Position numbers and translations under genes: made by a program. This document shows positions 44,032 to 52,338 of a stretch of DNA of 64,000 bases, in pieces; position 1 is the stretch's first letter; the number at the start of each line of letters is the position of its first letter. The notes beneath the pieces were generated by a model. It made no database searches, was not told where the DNA came from, and saw only the letters and a program-made list of their open reading frames with translations. Origin of the DNA: Sandaracinus sp. (GTDB lineage Bacteria; Myxococcota_A; Polyangia; Polyangiales; Houyiibacteriaceae); the NCBI GenBank assembly GCA_002699025.1, contig PABA01000050.1:62001-126000 (forward strand), in the 5' to 3' direction.

Positions 44032-44772
44032 TCAGGGCGTGGGGGGCTCGTCGCCGGGGGAGAGGTCGAAGGGGTAGCGCACGGTCACCCGGCCGCCCTC
44101 CTCCGGCGAGGGGAGCTCGAGCGTGTAGAGCGTCTCCGAGAAGCACTCGTCGAGGATCGGCGAGCCGATCTCGCTCTCGCCGTCGAGCAGGCGGCTCTCC
44201 TCCACCACGCCGCCCACGTCCGGCTCGCCGGCGAAGACGAACTCGGCGACCACGCGTCCGGCGGGCACCTCGAAGCCCTCGCGGCCCGCCTCCGCCTGGG
44301 CGAGCTCGTAGCACTCGGCGAGGAGCGGGCGGATCTCGCGGACGGCGTCGCGGATGTACTGCGGGTCGATGCGGCCGGGGGCTTCGGGGCTGTCCACGCC
44401 CTCCCGCGGGAGGCGCGTCCCCACCTGCCGCTCGCCGCCGAAGCCCGCCGCCCGGAGCCGCTCCTCGCGCGCGTCGACGATGGCCGCGCGGAGCTTCGCC
44501 GCCGCCCGCGCTCCGGGGGAGCCCTCGCGCGCCTCCTCGTCTCGGCGGTCCCGCCCGGCGCGCTCCCGCGCCTGCTCGAGGTCCTCCTCGTCGACGCGCG
44601 GCACGGGGAAGCGCGGAGCGCCGTCCGCGGGGCGCTCGACCGCCTCGGCTGCTTCGGCGAGAGGCCGGGCGCCCTCCGGCGCGACCTCGCCGCCCCAGAG
44701 CCACCAGGTCCCCACGGCGCCGATCCCGAGCATCACCGCAGCCGTCGCCGCACCCTTCTGGCTCCTACGCAC
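44032..44772 (-). CDS. AgmX/PglI-type C-terminal domain protein
   Basis: A 246-residue protein. One membrane segment near the N-terminus (ATAAVMLGIGAVGTWWLWGG, about residues 9-28) is followed by an acidic, Arg/Glu-rich linker and a C-terminal domain (about 130-246) of the myxobacterial AgmX/PglI TonB-like type: RDAVREIRPLLAECYELAQA, VPAGRVVAEFVFAGEPDVGG, LDECFSETLYTLELPSPEEG, GRVTVRYPFDL. Two Cys (CYE and DECF) are the conserved pair. The family is exported and linked to gliding/adventurous motility complexes and to energy-transducing scaffolds; the role here is inferred. It lies next to, but is not clearly cotranscribed with, the sigma-factor pair. Confidence 0.8.
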   Translation of the reverse strand: MRRSQKGAATAAVMLGIGAVGTWWLWGGEVAPEGARPLAEAAEAVERPADGAPRFPVPRVDEEDLEQARERAGRDRRDEEAREGSPGARAAAKLRAAIVDAREERLRAAGFGGERQVGTRLPREGVDSPEAPGRIDPQYIRDAVREIRPLLAECYELAQAEAGREGFEVPAGRVVAEFVFAGEPDVGGVVEESRLLDGESEIGSPILDECFSETLYTLELPSPEEGGRVTVRYPFDLSPGDEPPTP

Positions 44773-44823
44773 GCCCCCAGCCTCGCCCGAGCCCGGCCTC
44801 GAAGCCAGCTCCGTCGTCCGGAG

Positions 44824-45960
44824 TCAGGGCGGGGGCAGCTCGTCGAGGAAGCGCCGCACGCGGGCCCGGTGGGCGCTGTCCGGGTAGCGGGCGAGGAACG
44901 CCTCGGCCCGCCGGCGCGCCGCGACGGAGCGATCGGTGCGGACGAGGCCCTCGATGGCGAGCCGCTCCCGGTCCTCGGCGAACGCGCCGGTCGGGAACTC
45001 GCGCTCGTGGCCCATCAGGGCGACGAGCGCGTCGTGCGCCCGGCCGGCCCGGAGCGCGGCGCGCGCCTGATCGATGAGGGCGCGCTCGCGCGCCAGGCGG
45101 GAGGGCGAAGCCGCTTCGCTCGACTCCAACACGCCGCGCTCCGGCGCCGCGGCGCCGCTCGGGCCCGGGCGCGTCTCCCGCCGCCCGCGCGGCTCCGTGG
45201 AGGCCCCGCGCTCGACGGCTCCTCCCCGCGACTCCTCCCCGGCGTCCGCAGCCAGCGCGGCGTCGACCCGCGTCGCGGCCGCGTCCCGCGCGGGCGCCTC
45301 GTGCTCCGGCGTGCGGACCTCGACGCCGCCTTCCGCCGGCGCGTCCTTCATCAGCGCCCAGGTCACGCCGGCGCCGAGGGCCCCGCCCAGCGCGCCGCTG
45401 AGGAGCGCGGTCGCGACGAGCGTCTTCGCGGCGACCCCCGCCTTCACCGCAGCGCCAGCCTTCGCTCCCGCGTCGCCGACGCTCGCGCCCGCGTCGCTGC
45501 CCTTCACATCGCTCCCCGGGCTCGCCTCGCCGTCCTTCGCGTCGCCGTCCGTCGGCTCGTCGCCCTTCGCGTCCGCGTCCTTCGCGTCGTCGCCATCCTT
45601 CGCGTCCGCGCCCTTCGCGTCGCCATCCTTCGCGTCGCCATCCTTCGCGTCGCCGTCCTTCGCGTCGCCGTCCTTCGCGTCGCCGCCCTTCGCGTCGCCA
45701 TCCTTCGCGTCCGCGCCCTTCGCGTCGCCATCCTTCGCGTCCGCGCCCTTCGCGTCGCCGTCCTTCGCGTCGCCGTCCTTCGCGTCGCCGCCCTTCGCGT
45801 CGCCGCCCTTCGCGTCGCGGTCCACGCCGGGCGCCTCGGCCTCGGCGAGGAGCGCCGCGAGCCCACGGGCCTTGGCCGCCGCCATCCCCGGCAGGGGCGC
45901 GTCCCGCTCCGCCTCGAGCAGCGCGCGCAGCTCCGGCTCCAGCTCGTCGAGCTCGTCCAT
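44824..45960 (-). CDS. DAK-repeat membrane protein coupled to an ECF sigma factor
   Basis: A 378-residue protein. The N-terminus (1-45) is acidic and helical, followed by about 20 tandem pentapeptides of DAKGG/DAKDG/DAKGA type (residues about 47-148, encoded by 15-base repeats), one Gly/Ala-rich membrane segment (about 178-202) and a Ser/Arg-rich linker. The last 120 residues have two TPR-like helices (RAGRAHDALVALMGHEREFP, AAARRRAEAFLARYPDSAHR). Its start shares one base with the sigma-factor stop (TGATG), the normal place for an anti-sigma factor, but no RskA/zinc anti-sigma domain is recognised, so the role as anti-sigma is inference. Confidence 0.7.
   Translation of the reverse strand: MDELDELEPELRALLEAERDAPLPGMAAAKARGLAALLAEAEAPGVDRDAKGGDAKGGDAKDGDAKDGDAKGADAKDGDAKGADAKDGDAKGGDAKDGDAKDGDAKDGDAKDGDAKGADAKDGDDAKDADAKGDEPTDGDAKDGEASPGSDVKGSDAGASVGDAGAKAGAAVKAGVAAKTLVATALLSGALGGALGAGVTWALMKDAPAEGGVEVRTPEHEAPARDAAATRVDAALAADAGEESRGGAVERGASTEPRGRRETRPGPSGAAAPERGVLESSEAASPSRLARERALIDQARAALRAGRAHDALVALMGHEREFPTGAFAEDRERLAIEGLVRTDRSVAARRRAEAFLARYPDSAHRARVRRFLDELPPP
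45512..45830. repeat. 15-bp tandem repeat encoding DAKxG pentapeptides
   Basis: About 20 copies of a 15-base unit (CTTCGCGTCGCCGTC with variants) inside the gene at 44824-45960. In the minus-strand frame each encodes Asp-Ala-Lys plus two residues from D/G/A. The units differ in positions 4 and 5 (GG, DG, GA), so the array has diverged but remains in frame. Copy number should vary between strains. Confidence 0.85.
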
Positions 45961-46451
45961 CAGAGCCCCCCCAGCCGCTCGACGGCCGCCCGAAACTCCG
46001 CCCGCGCGCGCCGCAGCGAGGAGTACGCCGTGTTGAGCGGGATCCCGAGGGTCGCCGCGACCTCCTTCATGGGCTCCCGGTCGAGCTCGTAGAGCACGAA
46101 GACGGCGCGGCGCGACTCCTCGACCTCGGCCAGCGCCGCGTGCACGAGCTGCGCGGCCTCCAGCCGGTCGGCGTCCGGGCTCCGGCTGCTCGGTCGCTCC
46201 GCCACCGCGCCGGTGAGCTTCTCGTAGCGCTCCGAGGCCTTGCGCCGCGCGTCCCGGGCGACGTTGTAGGCGATGCCGAAGAGCCAGGGCCGCGCCGGCC
46301 GCGCCGGGTCGTAGGTCGGGAGCCGGCGCCGGACGATCAGGAAGACGTTCTGCGCGGCGTCCTCCGCGTCGCGCACGCCGAGGCGGAGCAGCGTGCGCCA
46401 CACGTACTCGTAGTGCTCCTCGTAGAGCTCGGTGAGGCTGGGGCGGCGCAT
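45960..46451 (-). CDS. ECF (sigma-70 family) RNA polymerase sigma factor
   Basis: A 163-residue group IV sigma factor. Region 2 is LYEEHYEYVWRTLLRLGVRD then EDAAQNVFLIVRRRLP, ending WLFGIAYNVARDARRK; region 4 is LAEVEESRRAVFVLYELDRE then VAATLGIPLNTAYSSLRRAR. Region 1 is missing, as usual. I chose ATG 46451 (MRRPSLTELYEEH); longer frames are not preceded by homology. Its stop overlaps the start of the DAK-repeat protein, suggesting a sigma/regulator pair of the kind abundant in myxobacteria. Such sigmas often drive their own promoter, but no conserved -35/-10 pair is obvious upstream. Confidence 0.92.
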   Translation of the reverse strand: MRRPSLTELYEEHYEYVWRTLLRLGVRDAEDAAQNVFLIVRRRLPTYDPARPARPWLFGIAYNVARDARRKASERYEKLTGAVAERPSSRSPDADRLEAAQLVHAALAEVEESRRAVFVLYELDREPMKEVAATLGIPLNTAYSSLRRARAEFRAAVERLGGL

Positions 46452-46614
46452 CCGCGGGACCCGCCGGGCGGGCCGCGCAGACCCTAGTACCTTGGCCGGC
46501 GAATTCGAGTCGCATCGCGGCGTGGCAGCGGCGTGGGCGAGGCGGCACGACGAAGGACGGGCAGCGCCCCCGTCCGGAGCGGCCCGCGTCGAGAGCCGGG
46601 CGACGAGCTCCACC

Positions 46615-47622
46615 TCAGCGCGCGCCGAGCGGGCGGACCTCGGCCTCGACGCCGCCGTCGTCGGTGAGGCTCAGCATCAAGACGCCGCCGACGAGGAGGC
46701 CCGCGGAGATGCCGATGGAGGCGAAGAAGGGCGCGTCCCCCCAGTCGTCGCGCTTGACCCCGGTGACGATCAGGCTGACCGGCGTGACCAGGAGCAAGCT
46801 GGCCGCGACGAGCCAGCGGCCCGTGAGGTTCCAGGGGCTCGCGGGCCGGACGTTCACGAAGAGCTCGCTGTCCTCGCGGATCTCCGTCAGCTCGGGGAGC
46901 GGGCGGGCGATGCCGTTGCCGAAGGCCAGGCCGAACTGCTGCACACCCGGCCGGATGCGCGTCTCGCAGGGGAGGATGCAGAGGCGCTCGAAGTAGCGGG
47001 CGCCGATCTCCCCGCGCCCCGTGTTCGTCTCTCTGTGGAGCGTGAGCCCCTCCTGGTTCGACGAGGCGCGGAGCCGGACGCGCCCATCCTGGCGGCCCAC
47101 GCCGAGCCCTCCGACGCCCCGCAGCTCGCGCCCGCCAGCGACCCCGGTCGGCTCTTCGCTCGCGCCTTCGAGGGCCAGCGCGCCGATGGGCTCCCCGCCC
47201 TCCCCGATCGCGACGCCGCCCGTCTCCGCGGGCGGCTCGTCGATCCAGACGGCGAGGGCCGCGGCGGCCGCCTCGAGCGCCTCGTCGCAGGCCGCGTCGC
47301 GGAAGACGCGCAACGCGACCCGGGTGTTGCGGCCCTCGTCCGTCGACCAGGTCCCCCGCATCTCGATTCGGACGGTGGCCTCGCCCTCCTCCTCGCCGAC
47401 GACGACGCGCACCGTCGCGGGAGCCTCGTCGTCGAAGACGATGCGGCCGACGCGCGCCGCCACCTCGTCGCCGAAACGGTCGGCGCCCATGCAGCCCTCC
47501 CGCTCGGCGTCCCACTCGAGGCGAGCCATGCGGGGCTCTTGCGCGGACGCGACGGGAGGAGAGGACGCGACGAGGAGGGAGGACGCGACGAGGAGCGCGA
47601 GGACCAGCGTTCGGAGTCTCAT
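46615..47622 (-). CDS. Exported protein with two C-terminal membrane segments
   Basis: A 335-residue protein starting MRLRTLVLALLVASSLLVAS with signal-peptide cleavage likely at ASAQEP (about residue 28). The exported part has Cys-containing loops (REGCMGADR, DAACDE, CILPC), and the last third has two hydrophobic helices (LTGRWLVAASLLLVTPVSLI; FFASIGISAGLLVGGVLMLSL). No family is recognised. An upstream ATG 12 codons earlier is open, but the signal peptide starts best at 47622. It is transcribed towards the sigma gene, 163 bases away, so it may lie upstream of that operon. Confidence 0.65.
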   Translation of the reverse strand: MRLRTLVLALLVASSLLVASSPPVASAQEPRMARLEWDAEREGCMGADRFGDEVAARVGRIVFDDEAPATVRVVVGEEEGEATVRIEMRGTWSTDEGRNTRVALRVFRDAACDEALEAAAAALAVWIDEPPAETGGVAIGEGGEPIGALALEGASEEPTGVAGGRELRGVGGLGVGRQDGRVRLRASSNQEGLTLHRETNTGRGEIGARYFERLCILPCETRIRPGVQQFGLAFGNGIARPLPELTEIREDSELFVNVRPASPWNLTGRWLVAASLLLVTPVSLIVTGVKRDDWGDAPFFASIGISAGLLVGGVLMLSLTDDGGVEAEVRPLGAR

Positions 47623-47764
47623 GCCCTCTCTTGGGACGACCCGGCCGTTTTCGTGCAACGCCGTTCACATCGCGTGACGAGACTCACGGGCAGCCGCGCT
47701 CTGCCGCGGCCGAGACGCCGACCCCACGGCTGGTCGCCCCCCGACCGAGCTGCTACTGCGGGGC

Positions 47765-48778
47765 GTGTTTCTCCCGCCGCTCGCGCCGAACTTCGACGCC
47801 GCGCTCCGGGACGCGGGCAGCCGCGACGCGCGCTTCCGCATGGCCGCGGCCGAGCGCCTCGCCACCCCCGAGCCCGGACGCGAAGACGAGGCCCTGAAGG
47901 CGCTCCGGCGCCTCGCCGACGATCCCCTCGGACCGATCCGCGAGGCCGCGCTCACGGGCGTGGGGTTCCTCGGCGACCCGAGCGACCTCGCGCTGCTCGA
48001 GGCGCGCTTCGACGACGGGCACGTCGCGGTCCGCCAGGCCGCCGTGCGGGCCGCCGCGCGCATCGAGGCGGATCCGAGCTGGCTCCTGCCCCTCCTCGAC
48101 GATCCACGCGAAGAGATGCGCTTCCAGGCCGTGGACGCCCTCGCCGTCCACCTGCCGGAGCTCGCCGAGGCGCACCTGCTCCCGCTCCTCGACGACCCGG
48201 ACGCCCGCGTGGGCTCCGCCGCGGCCCGCGCCCTCGGCGCCCTCGAGGCCCACGGGGCAGCCGACGCGCTCGCCGCGAAGCTCGACGGGCCGCTCGCCTT
48301 CGACGCCGCCGTGGCCCTCGCCGAGCTGGGCGACGCCCGCGGCGAGCCGAGCCTGGTCCGGGCCCTCGCCGATCGACAGCTCGCCCTCGACGCCACCGAG
48401 GCCCTCGGGCTCGTCGCCACGGACGCCGGCCGGGATGCCCTCGCCCGCACCGCCGAGCGCTTCTTCGCGCCGCTCCTCCTCCGCGCCGCCGCCGGCGCCG
48501 CCCTCGCCCGTCGAGGTGATGCGCGCGGCGTGGCCGCCCTCGACCGGGTGCTCCGGGCCTGGCGCGCCGACGGGCGCGACTACGCCGTCCACGCGGCCGG
48601 GGAGCTCGGCCTGGCCGACCTCGTGCCGGCCCTCGCGCGCCTCGTGCGTCGCCTCCGCGGGGCCGATCCGGGCGTCCTCGCCGCCGCCCTCGAGGCCCTC
48701 GCCGAGGAGAGCGAGCCAGCCCGCGAGGCCCTCGAGCGCCTGCGGCGCCGCTTCCGCTTCGAGCCCGCCGAGAGCTGA
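47765..48778 (+). CDS. HEAT-repeat protein
   Basis: A 337-residue alpha-solenoid made of at least eight PBS-lyase/HEAT-type repeats. The repeat pattern is DDP-x2-xxxxAAxALGxxG: LADDPLGPIREAALTGVGFL, FDDGHVAVRQAAVRAAARIE, LDDPREEMRFQAVDALAVHL, LDDPDARVGSAAARALGALE. Such solenoids act as adaptors. No catalytic site is present. It starts at GTG 47765 and ends 5 bases before tatD, so the two are probably one operon. The sequence is very Ala/Asp/Leu-rich. Confidence 0.8.
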   Translation: MFLPPLAPNFDAALRDAGSRDARFRMAAAERLATPEPGREDEALKALRRLADDPLGPIREAALTGVGFLGDPSDLALLEARFDDGHVAVRQAAVRAAARIEADPSWLLPLLDDPREEMRFQAVDALAVHLPELAEAHLLPLLDDPDARVGSAAARALGALEAHGAADALAAKLDGPLAFDAAVALAELGDARGEPSLVRALADRQLALDATEALGLVATDAGRDALARTAERFFAPLLLRAAAGAALARRGDARGVAALDRVLRAWRADGRDYAVHAAGELGLADLVPALARLVRRLRGADPGVLAAALEALAEESEPAREALERLRRRFRFEPAES

Positions 48779-48783
48779 ATACG

Positions 48784-49593
48784 ATGACCTCCTCCGCCCC
48801 CCTCTTCGACACCCACTGCCACCTCGACGACCCGCGCTTCGCCGAGGACTTCGACGCCGTGCTCGCCCGCGCCCGCGAGGCCGGCCTCTGGCGCGCCGTC
48901 ACCATCGGCTGTGCGCGCGAGGTCGCGACCGTCGAGTCCGCCCTCGCGGTCGCCCGCGCGCACGCGGACTGGGTGTCGACCACCATCGGCGTGCACCCCC
49001 ACGACGCCGCCGCGCTCTTCGGGCCCGAGGCCGACGCGCTCTGGGGTGAGCTCGAGCGCATCGCCACGGACCCGCAGGTGGTCGCCGTCGGCGAGATGGG
49101 CCTCGACTACTACTACGACAACTCCCCGCGCGAGCAGCAGCAGGAGGCCTTCCGGCGTCAGATCGCGCTCGCGCGGCAGGTGAGCAAGCCCATCGTCGTC
49201 CACACCCGCGACGCGCGGGAGGACACGCTGCGCATCCTCCGCGAGGAGAAGGCGAGCGAGGTCGGCGGCATCATCCACTGCTTCAGCGAGGACGCCCCCT
49301 TCGCCGCCGCGGCGCTGGACCTCGGCTTCGTCTCGAGCTTCAGCGGGATCGTGACGTTCAAGCGCGCGAAGGCCGTCCAGGAGGCTGCCCGCAAGCAGCC
49401 GGCGGACGCGATCCTCGTCGAGACGGACGCGCCCTACCTCGCCCCCGTGCCCAAGCGCGGCAAGCGGAACGAGCCCGCCTTCGTCGCCCACACGGCCGCC
49501 GTGGTCGCCGAGCTCCGCGGCGAAGACGAGGACGCGCTCCGCCGCCGCACGAGCGAGAACGCCGCGCGCCTCTTCGGCCTGCCGCTCCCCTGA
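48784..49593 (+). CDS. tatD: TatD family metal-dependent deoxyribonuclease
   Basis: A 269-residue amidohydrolase-fold nuclease. Metal ligands are visible in order: HCH in FDTHCHLDD (residues about 10-13), Glu in GEMGLDYYY, His in IVVHTRDARED, His in GGIIHCFSED, and Asp in VETDAPYLAPVP. TatD removes DNA 3' ends in repair and apoptosis-like DNA fragmentation. It is 5 bases downstream of the HEAT protein on the same strand and convergent with the membrane protein at 49596, leaving 2 bases between stops. Length is normal (260-270). Confidence 0.93.
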   Translation: MTSSAPLFDTHCHLDDPRFAEDFDAVLARAREAGLWRAVTIGCAREVATVESALAVARAHADWVSTTIGVHPHDAAALFGPEADALWGELERIATDPQVVAVGEMGLDYYYDNSPREQQQEAFRRQIALARQVSKPIVVHTRDAREDTLRILREEKASEVGGIIHCFSEDAPFAAAALDLGFVSSFSGIVTFKRAKAVQEAARKQPADAILVETDAPYLAPVPKRGKRNEPAFVAHTAAVVAELRGEDEDALRRRTSENAARLFGLPLP

Positions 49594-49595
49594 GC

Positions 49596-50210
49596 TCAAC
49601 CCGCGGCCCGCGCCGCGTCGACCCGCTCCGCCGCGCTCACGACCTCGTCGAGCACGGCGCGAAGCCCTTCGGCGCTCGCCGGGAAGGCCCACTCGACCTC
49701 GAGCACGCCATCGTCCACCCGGACCCCACGACACCGTCCGTCGAGCACGCGCAGGGCCTCGGCGACCGGCTGCGCGTCGAAGAGCTCTCGCGCCCCCGCC
49801 GCGTCATCGGCGAAGAGCCGGAGCCGCCGACCGAGCGGCCCCTGGAGCGGCACGGCCGGTGGCTTGCGGGCGCGGAAGGGACCCGTGCCCCCGTGCACGC
49901 CGAGCCCCAGCGAGCGGGCCCAGCGGACGCGTACCTTCAGCGGGGGCGCCCCCCGGCCCCGCCGAGTCTGGCCCCCGGCGTGCGTCTCCGTCACCAGGGC
50001 CACGCGCCGCCCGCGATGACGCCCCTCGAGGCGGCCGGCCCCGTAGCGGTCGTGCGGGTTCTCCGGGAGCACGTGCTTCAGCTCGAGCGCGGCGCCGAGC
50101 TCCGCGAAGAGCGCGCGCTGGCGCCCCGCCCGCCGGGGAAAGGCCAGCCACGGAACGGCCCCGGCGAGGAGCACCAGTACGACCAACGCGATGACGAGCC
50201 CCGGCTCCAT
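49596..50210 (-). CDS. Small single-pass membrane protein
   Basis: A 204-residue protein: one N-terminal membrane helix (MEPGLVIALVVLVLLAGAVP, about 5-22), then a soluble, Arg-rich, positively charged domain with a beta/alpha look (DRYGAGRLEGRHRGRRVALV, LRLFADDAAGARELFDAQPV). No family is recognised. It is monocistronic, and its stop lies 2 bases from that of tatD, with which it is convergent. Confidence 0.6.
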   Translation of the reverse strand: MEPGLVIALVVLVLLAGAVPWLAFPRRAGRQRALFAELGAALELKHVLPENPHDRYGAGRLEGRHRGRRVALVTETHAGGQTRRGRGAPPLKVRVRWARSLGLGVHGGTGPFRARKPPAVPLQGPLGRRLRLFADDAAGARELFDAQPVAEALRVLDGRCRGVRVDDGVLEVEWAFPASAEGLRAVLDEVVSAAERVDAARAAG

Positions 50211-50237
50211 GCCCGGAAGATACCTCCGAGCTCCGAC

Positions 50238-50265
50238 TTGACGCGCCGGCGCGCTCCCCTACGCT
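50238..50265 (+). promoter_or_regulatory. Candidate sigma-70 promoter for rplC
   Basis: TTGACG (50238-50243) and TACGCT (50260-50265), separated by 16 bases, about 100 bases before the rplC start. The -35 is good and the -10 keeps the three most conserved positions (TA...T). The same TTGACGCGCCGGC leader occurs before the patatin-like gene (12404). A highly expressed ribosomal gene fits a strong promoter. Confidence 0.45.
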
Positions 50266-50367
50266 ACGCAGCCCTTCGCCCCCCTGCCGGGCCTGTGCCA
50301 TCCTGGCACACCGACGGAACGAGCCGCCGGAGAGCCCGAGGTGGCGGTGCGAAGGCACGGAGACACT

Positions 50368-51036
50368 GTGAACACGCACCTCGGTCTGATTGGCAAGAAG
50401 CTCGGAAACACCCAGATCTTCACCGACTCCGGTGAGGTCCGCCGCGTGACGGTGATCGAAGGCGGCCCCTGCGTCGTCGTCGGCAAGCGCACCCCGGAGA
50501 AGCACGGTTACACGGCCCTGCAGCTCGGCTTCGGCAAGAAGCGCACGAAGGGCGTGAACAAGCCCGAGGGGGGCTTCTACACGAAGCTCGGCATCGACGC
50601 GCCGAAGGTCGTCAAGGAGTTCCGGGTCGCCCCGGAGGTCGCCGAGAAGTTCGAGGTCGGTCAGCAGATCACCGTCGCCGACGTCTTCGAGGCGGGCCAG
50701 TTCGTCGACGTGAGCGGCACCAGCAAGGGCCGCGGCTACACGGGCGTCATGAAGCGCCACGGCTTCGCCGGCTTCAAGGCCAGCCACGGCGCCCACGAGT
50801 ACCAGCGGCACGGCGGCTCCATCGGCATGAACATGACGCCGGGCCGCGTCTTCAAGGGCAAGAAGATGGCCGGGCAGCACGGCAACAAGAAGATCACCGT
50901 GCTCAACCTCCGGGTCGTGAAGGTGCTCCCGGAGGAGGGCCTGGTGCTGGTCGAGGGCGGCGTCCCCGGCCCGCGCAACGGCATCGTCACCGTGCGCACG
51001 GCCGTGAAGAAGGCCGACAAGCGCTTCGAGGCCTGA
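50368..51036 (+). CDS. rplC: 50S ribosomal protein L3 (uL3)
   Basis: A 222-residue ribosomal protein that binds near the 3' end of 23S rRNA and the peptidyl-transferase centre. The start GTG at 50368 (NTHLGLIGKKLGNTQIF) with GGAG 8 bases upstream fits the family N-terminus better than a GTG at 50341. The conserved block GGSIGMNMTPGRVFKGKKMA is present. In E. coli the corresponding loop reads GQNQ and carries the Gln methylated by PrmB; here that position appears to be Met. L3 normally lies in the S10 operon between rpsJ and rplD; here it stands alone, followed by rlmE. Confidence 0.95.
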   Translation: MNTHLGLIGKKLGNTQIFTDSGEVRRVTVIEGGPCVVVGKRTPEKHGYTALQLGFGKKRTKGVNKPEGGFYTKLGIDAPKVVKEFRVAPEVAEKFEVGQQITVADVFEAGQFVDVSGTSKGRGYTGVMKRHGFAGFKASHGAHEYQRHGGSIGMNMTPGRVFKGKKMAGQHGNKKITVLNLRVVKVLPEEGLVLVEGGVPGPRNGIVTVRTAVKKADKRFEA

Positions 51037-51049
51037 CGGCGCCGGCCCC

Positions 51050-51697
51050 GTGGGCAGGCGACGGTCGAAGAAGCGTCTCCAGGACGCCTATGGAAAGCGA
51101 GCGCGTCGGGAGGGGTTCCCGGCGCGCTCGGTCTACAAGCTCGAGGAGATCGACCGGCGCCTGCGCCTCTTGCGCCCGGGGCAGAACGTCCTCGACCTGG
51201 GCGCCGCGCCCGGGAGCTGGACCCTCTACGCCGCCAAGAAGGTCGGCGCGAAGGGGCGCGTCCTCTCGATCGACCTGAAGGACCACGAGGGGCCGATGCC
51301 GCCGAACGTGGACTTCCGCGTGGGCGACGCCCGCGAGCAGAGCGTCGAGGACCTCGGCGGCCCCTTCGACGTCGTGCTCAGCGACATGGCGCCGAAGACG
51401 ACCGGCCAGCGGAGCCTCGATCAGTACCGGAGCTTCGAGCTCTACATGACCGCCCTGCACATCGCCGAGCGGACCCTGAAGCCGGGCGGGGCCTTCGTCG
51501 GGAAGCTCTTCCAGGGCGCCGAGTTCGAGGAGGCGCGGGAGGCCGTGCGCGCCGCCTTCGCCAAGGCGAAGGTGGTCCGGCCGAAGGCGACGCGGGACGA
51601 GAGCTACGAGATCTTTCTCTGCGGTCTCGAGCGCCAGGGGGAGGAGCCGGCCAGCGAGGAGACGCCGCCCGAGGGCGACGAGGAGGGCTCCGGGTGA
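51050..51697 (+). CDS. rlmE: 23S rRNA 2'-O-methyltransferase (FtsJ/RlmE family)
   Basis: A 215-residue SAM-dependent methylase with the K-D-K-E tetrad in order: Lys in ARSVYKLEEI, Asp in LSDMAPK, Lys in VGKLFQG and Glu in SYEIFL. SAM motif I is LDLGAAPGSWTLY. The family methylates U2552 of 23S rRNA at the peptidyl-transferase centre; here it sits 13 bases after L3, itself a neighbour of that site, so functional pairing is plausible. It starts with GTG at 51050. The C-terminus has an acidic, Glu-rich tail not present in E. coli RlmE. It overlaps the following lipoprotein by 4 bases. Confidence 0.93.
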   Translation: MGRRRSKKRLQDAYGKRARREGFPARSVYKLEEIDRRLRLLRPGQNVLDLGAAPGSWTLYAAKKVGAKGRVLSIDLKDHEGPMPPNVDFRVGDAREQSVEDLGGPFDVVLSDMAPKTTGQRSLDQYRSFELYMTALHIAERTLKPGGAFVGKLFQGAEFEEAREAVRAAFAKAKVVRPKATRDESYEIFLCGLERQGEEPASEETPPEGDEEGSG

Positions 51698-52338
51698 AGA
51701 TCCGTCCCCTCCCGCGCGTATCACCCTCCGTGACCCGCCTCTCCTCGCTTCTCGCCGCCGCGCTCCTCCTCACCGGGGTCGGCTGCGCCAAGCGCATCGA
51801 CGTCGTCATGCGCCACCCGCTCGAGGTCGGTACGGTCGACCAGCCGAACACCGTCACGCGGAACAACGGCTGGCACGCCACCCTGCTCCGGGCCGACCCG
51901 GAGGCCATCTGCTTCGACGTGGCGCTCACCCGCGAGCAGCCCCACTCGCCCCCCACGGTCGACCTGCGCGCCCTGAGCGTGCTGATGAAGACGCAGGGCG
52001 ACTGGTACCGGGACGCGCAGGTGACGGAGGTCCTGCCGGCCGAGGTGAGCACCTTCCAGGGGACGGTCCCGCAGACCTTCCAGGAGGGAACGATCCGCGA
52101 GTGCGAGTCGCGCGACGAGGACAGCGGCGAGTGCAACCGCTGGGTCGAGCGGCCGCGCGAGGTCGTGCGCTACGTGCCGGCGACCTTCTACCGCGCGAGC
52201 GGCGGTGGGAAGGTCTGCTTCCCGAACCACGGCCGCTTCACGCTGGCCGGCGACCGGATCGTGCTCAGCGTGGAGCGAGTCAATTTCCGCTGGGGCTTCG
52301 AGAGCATCGTCGCGAGCGCCGAGCAGGACGACGAGTAG
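51694..52338 (+). CDS. Putative lipoprotein
   Basis: A 214-residue protein with a signal peptide and lipobox (LTGVGC at about residues 26-31) after a basic n-region. The mature part contains Cys pairs (RECESRDEDSGECNRW) and aromatic beta strands (TFYRASGGGKVCFPNH). No family is recognised. It starts with GTG at 51694, overlapping the rlmE stop by 4 bases, so it is translationally coupled to a ribosomal operon, an unexpected partner for a lipoprotein. An internal GTG at 51730 is a possible alternative start. Confidence 0.65.
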   Translation: MKIRPLPRVSPSVTRLSSLLAAALLLTGVGCAKRIDVVMRHPLEVGTVDQPNTVTRNNGWHATLLRADPEAICFDVALTREQPHSPPTVDLRALSVLMKTQGDWYRDAQVTEVLPAEVSTFQGTVPQTFQEGTIRECESRDEDSGECNRWVERPREVVRYVPATFYRASGGGKVCFPNHGRFTLAGDRIVLSVERVNFRWGFESIVASAEQDDE

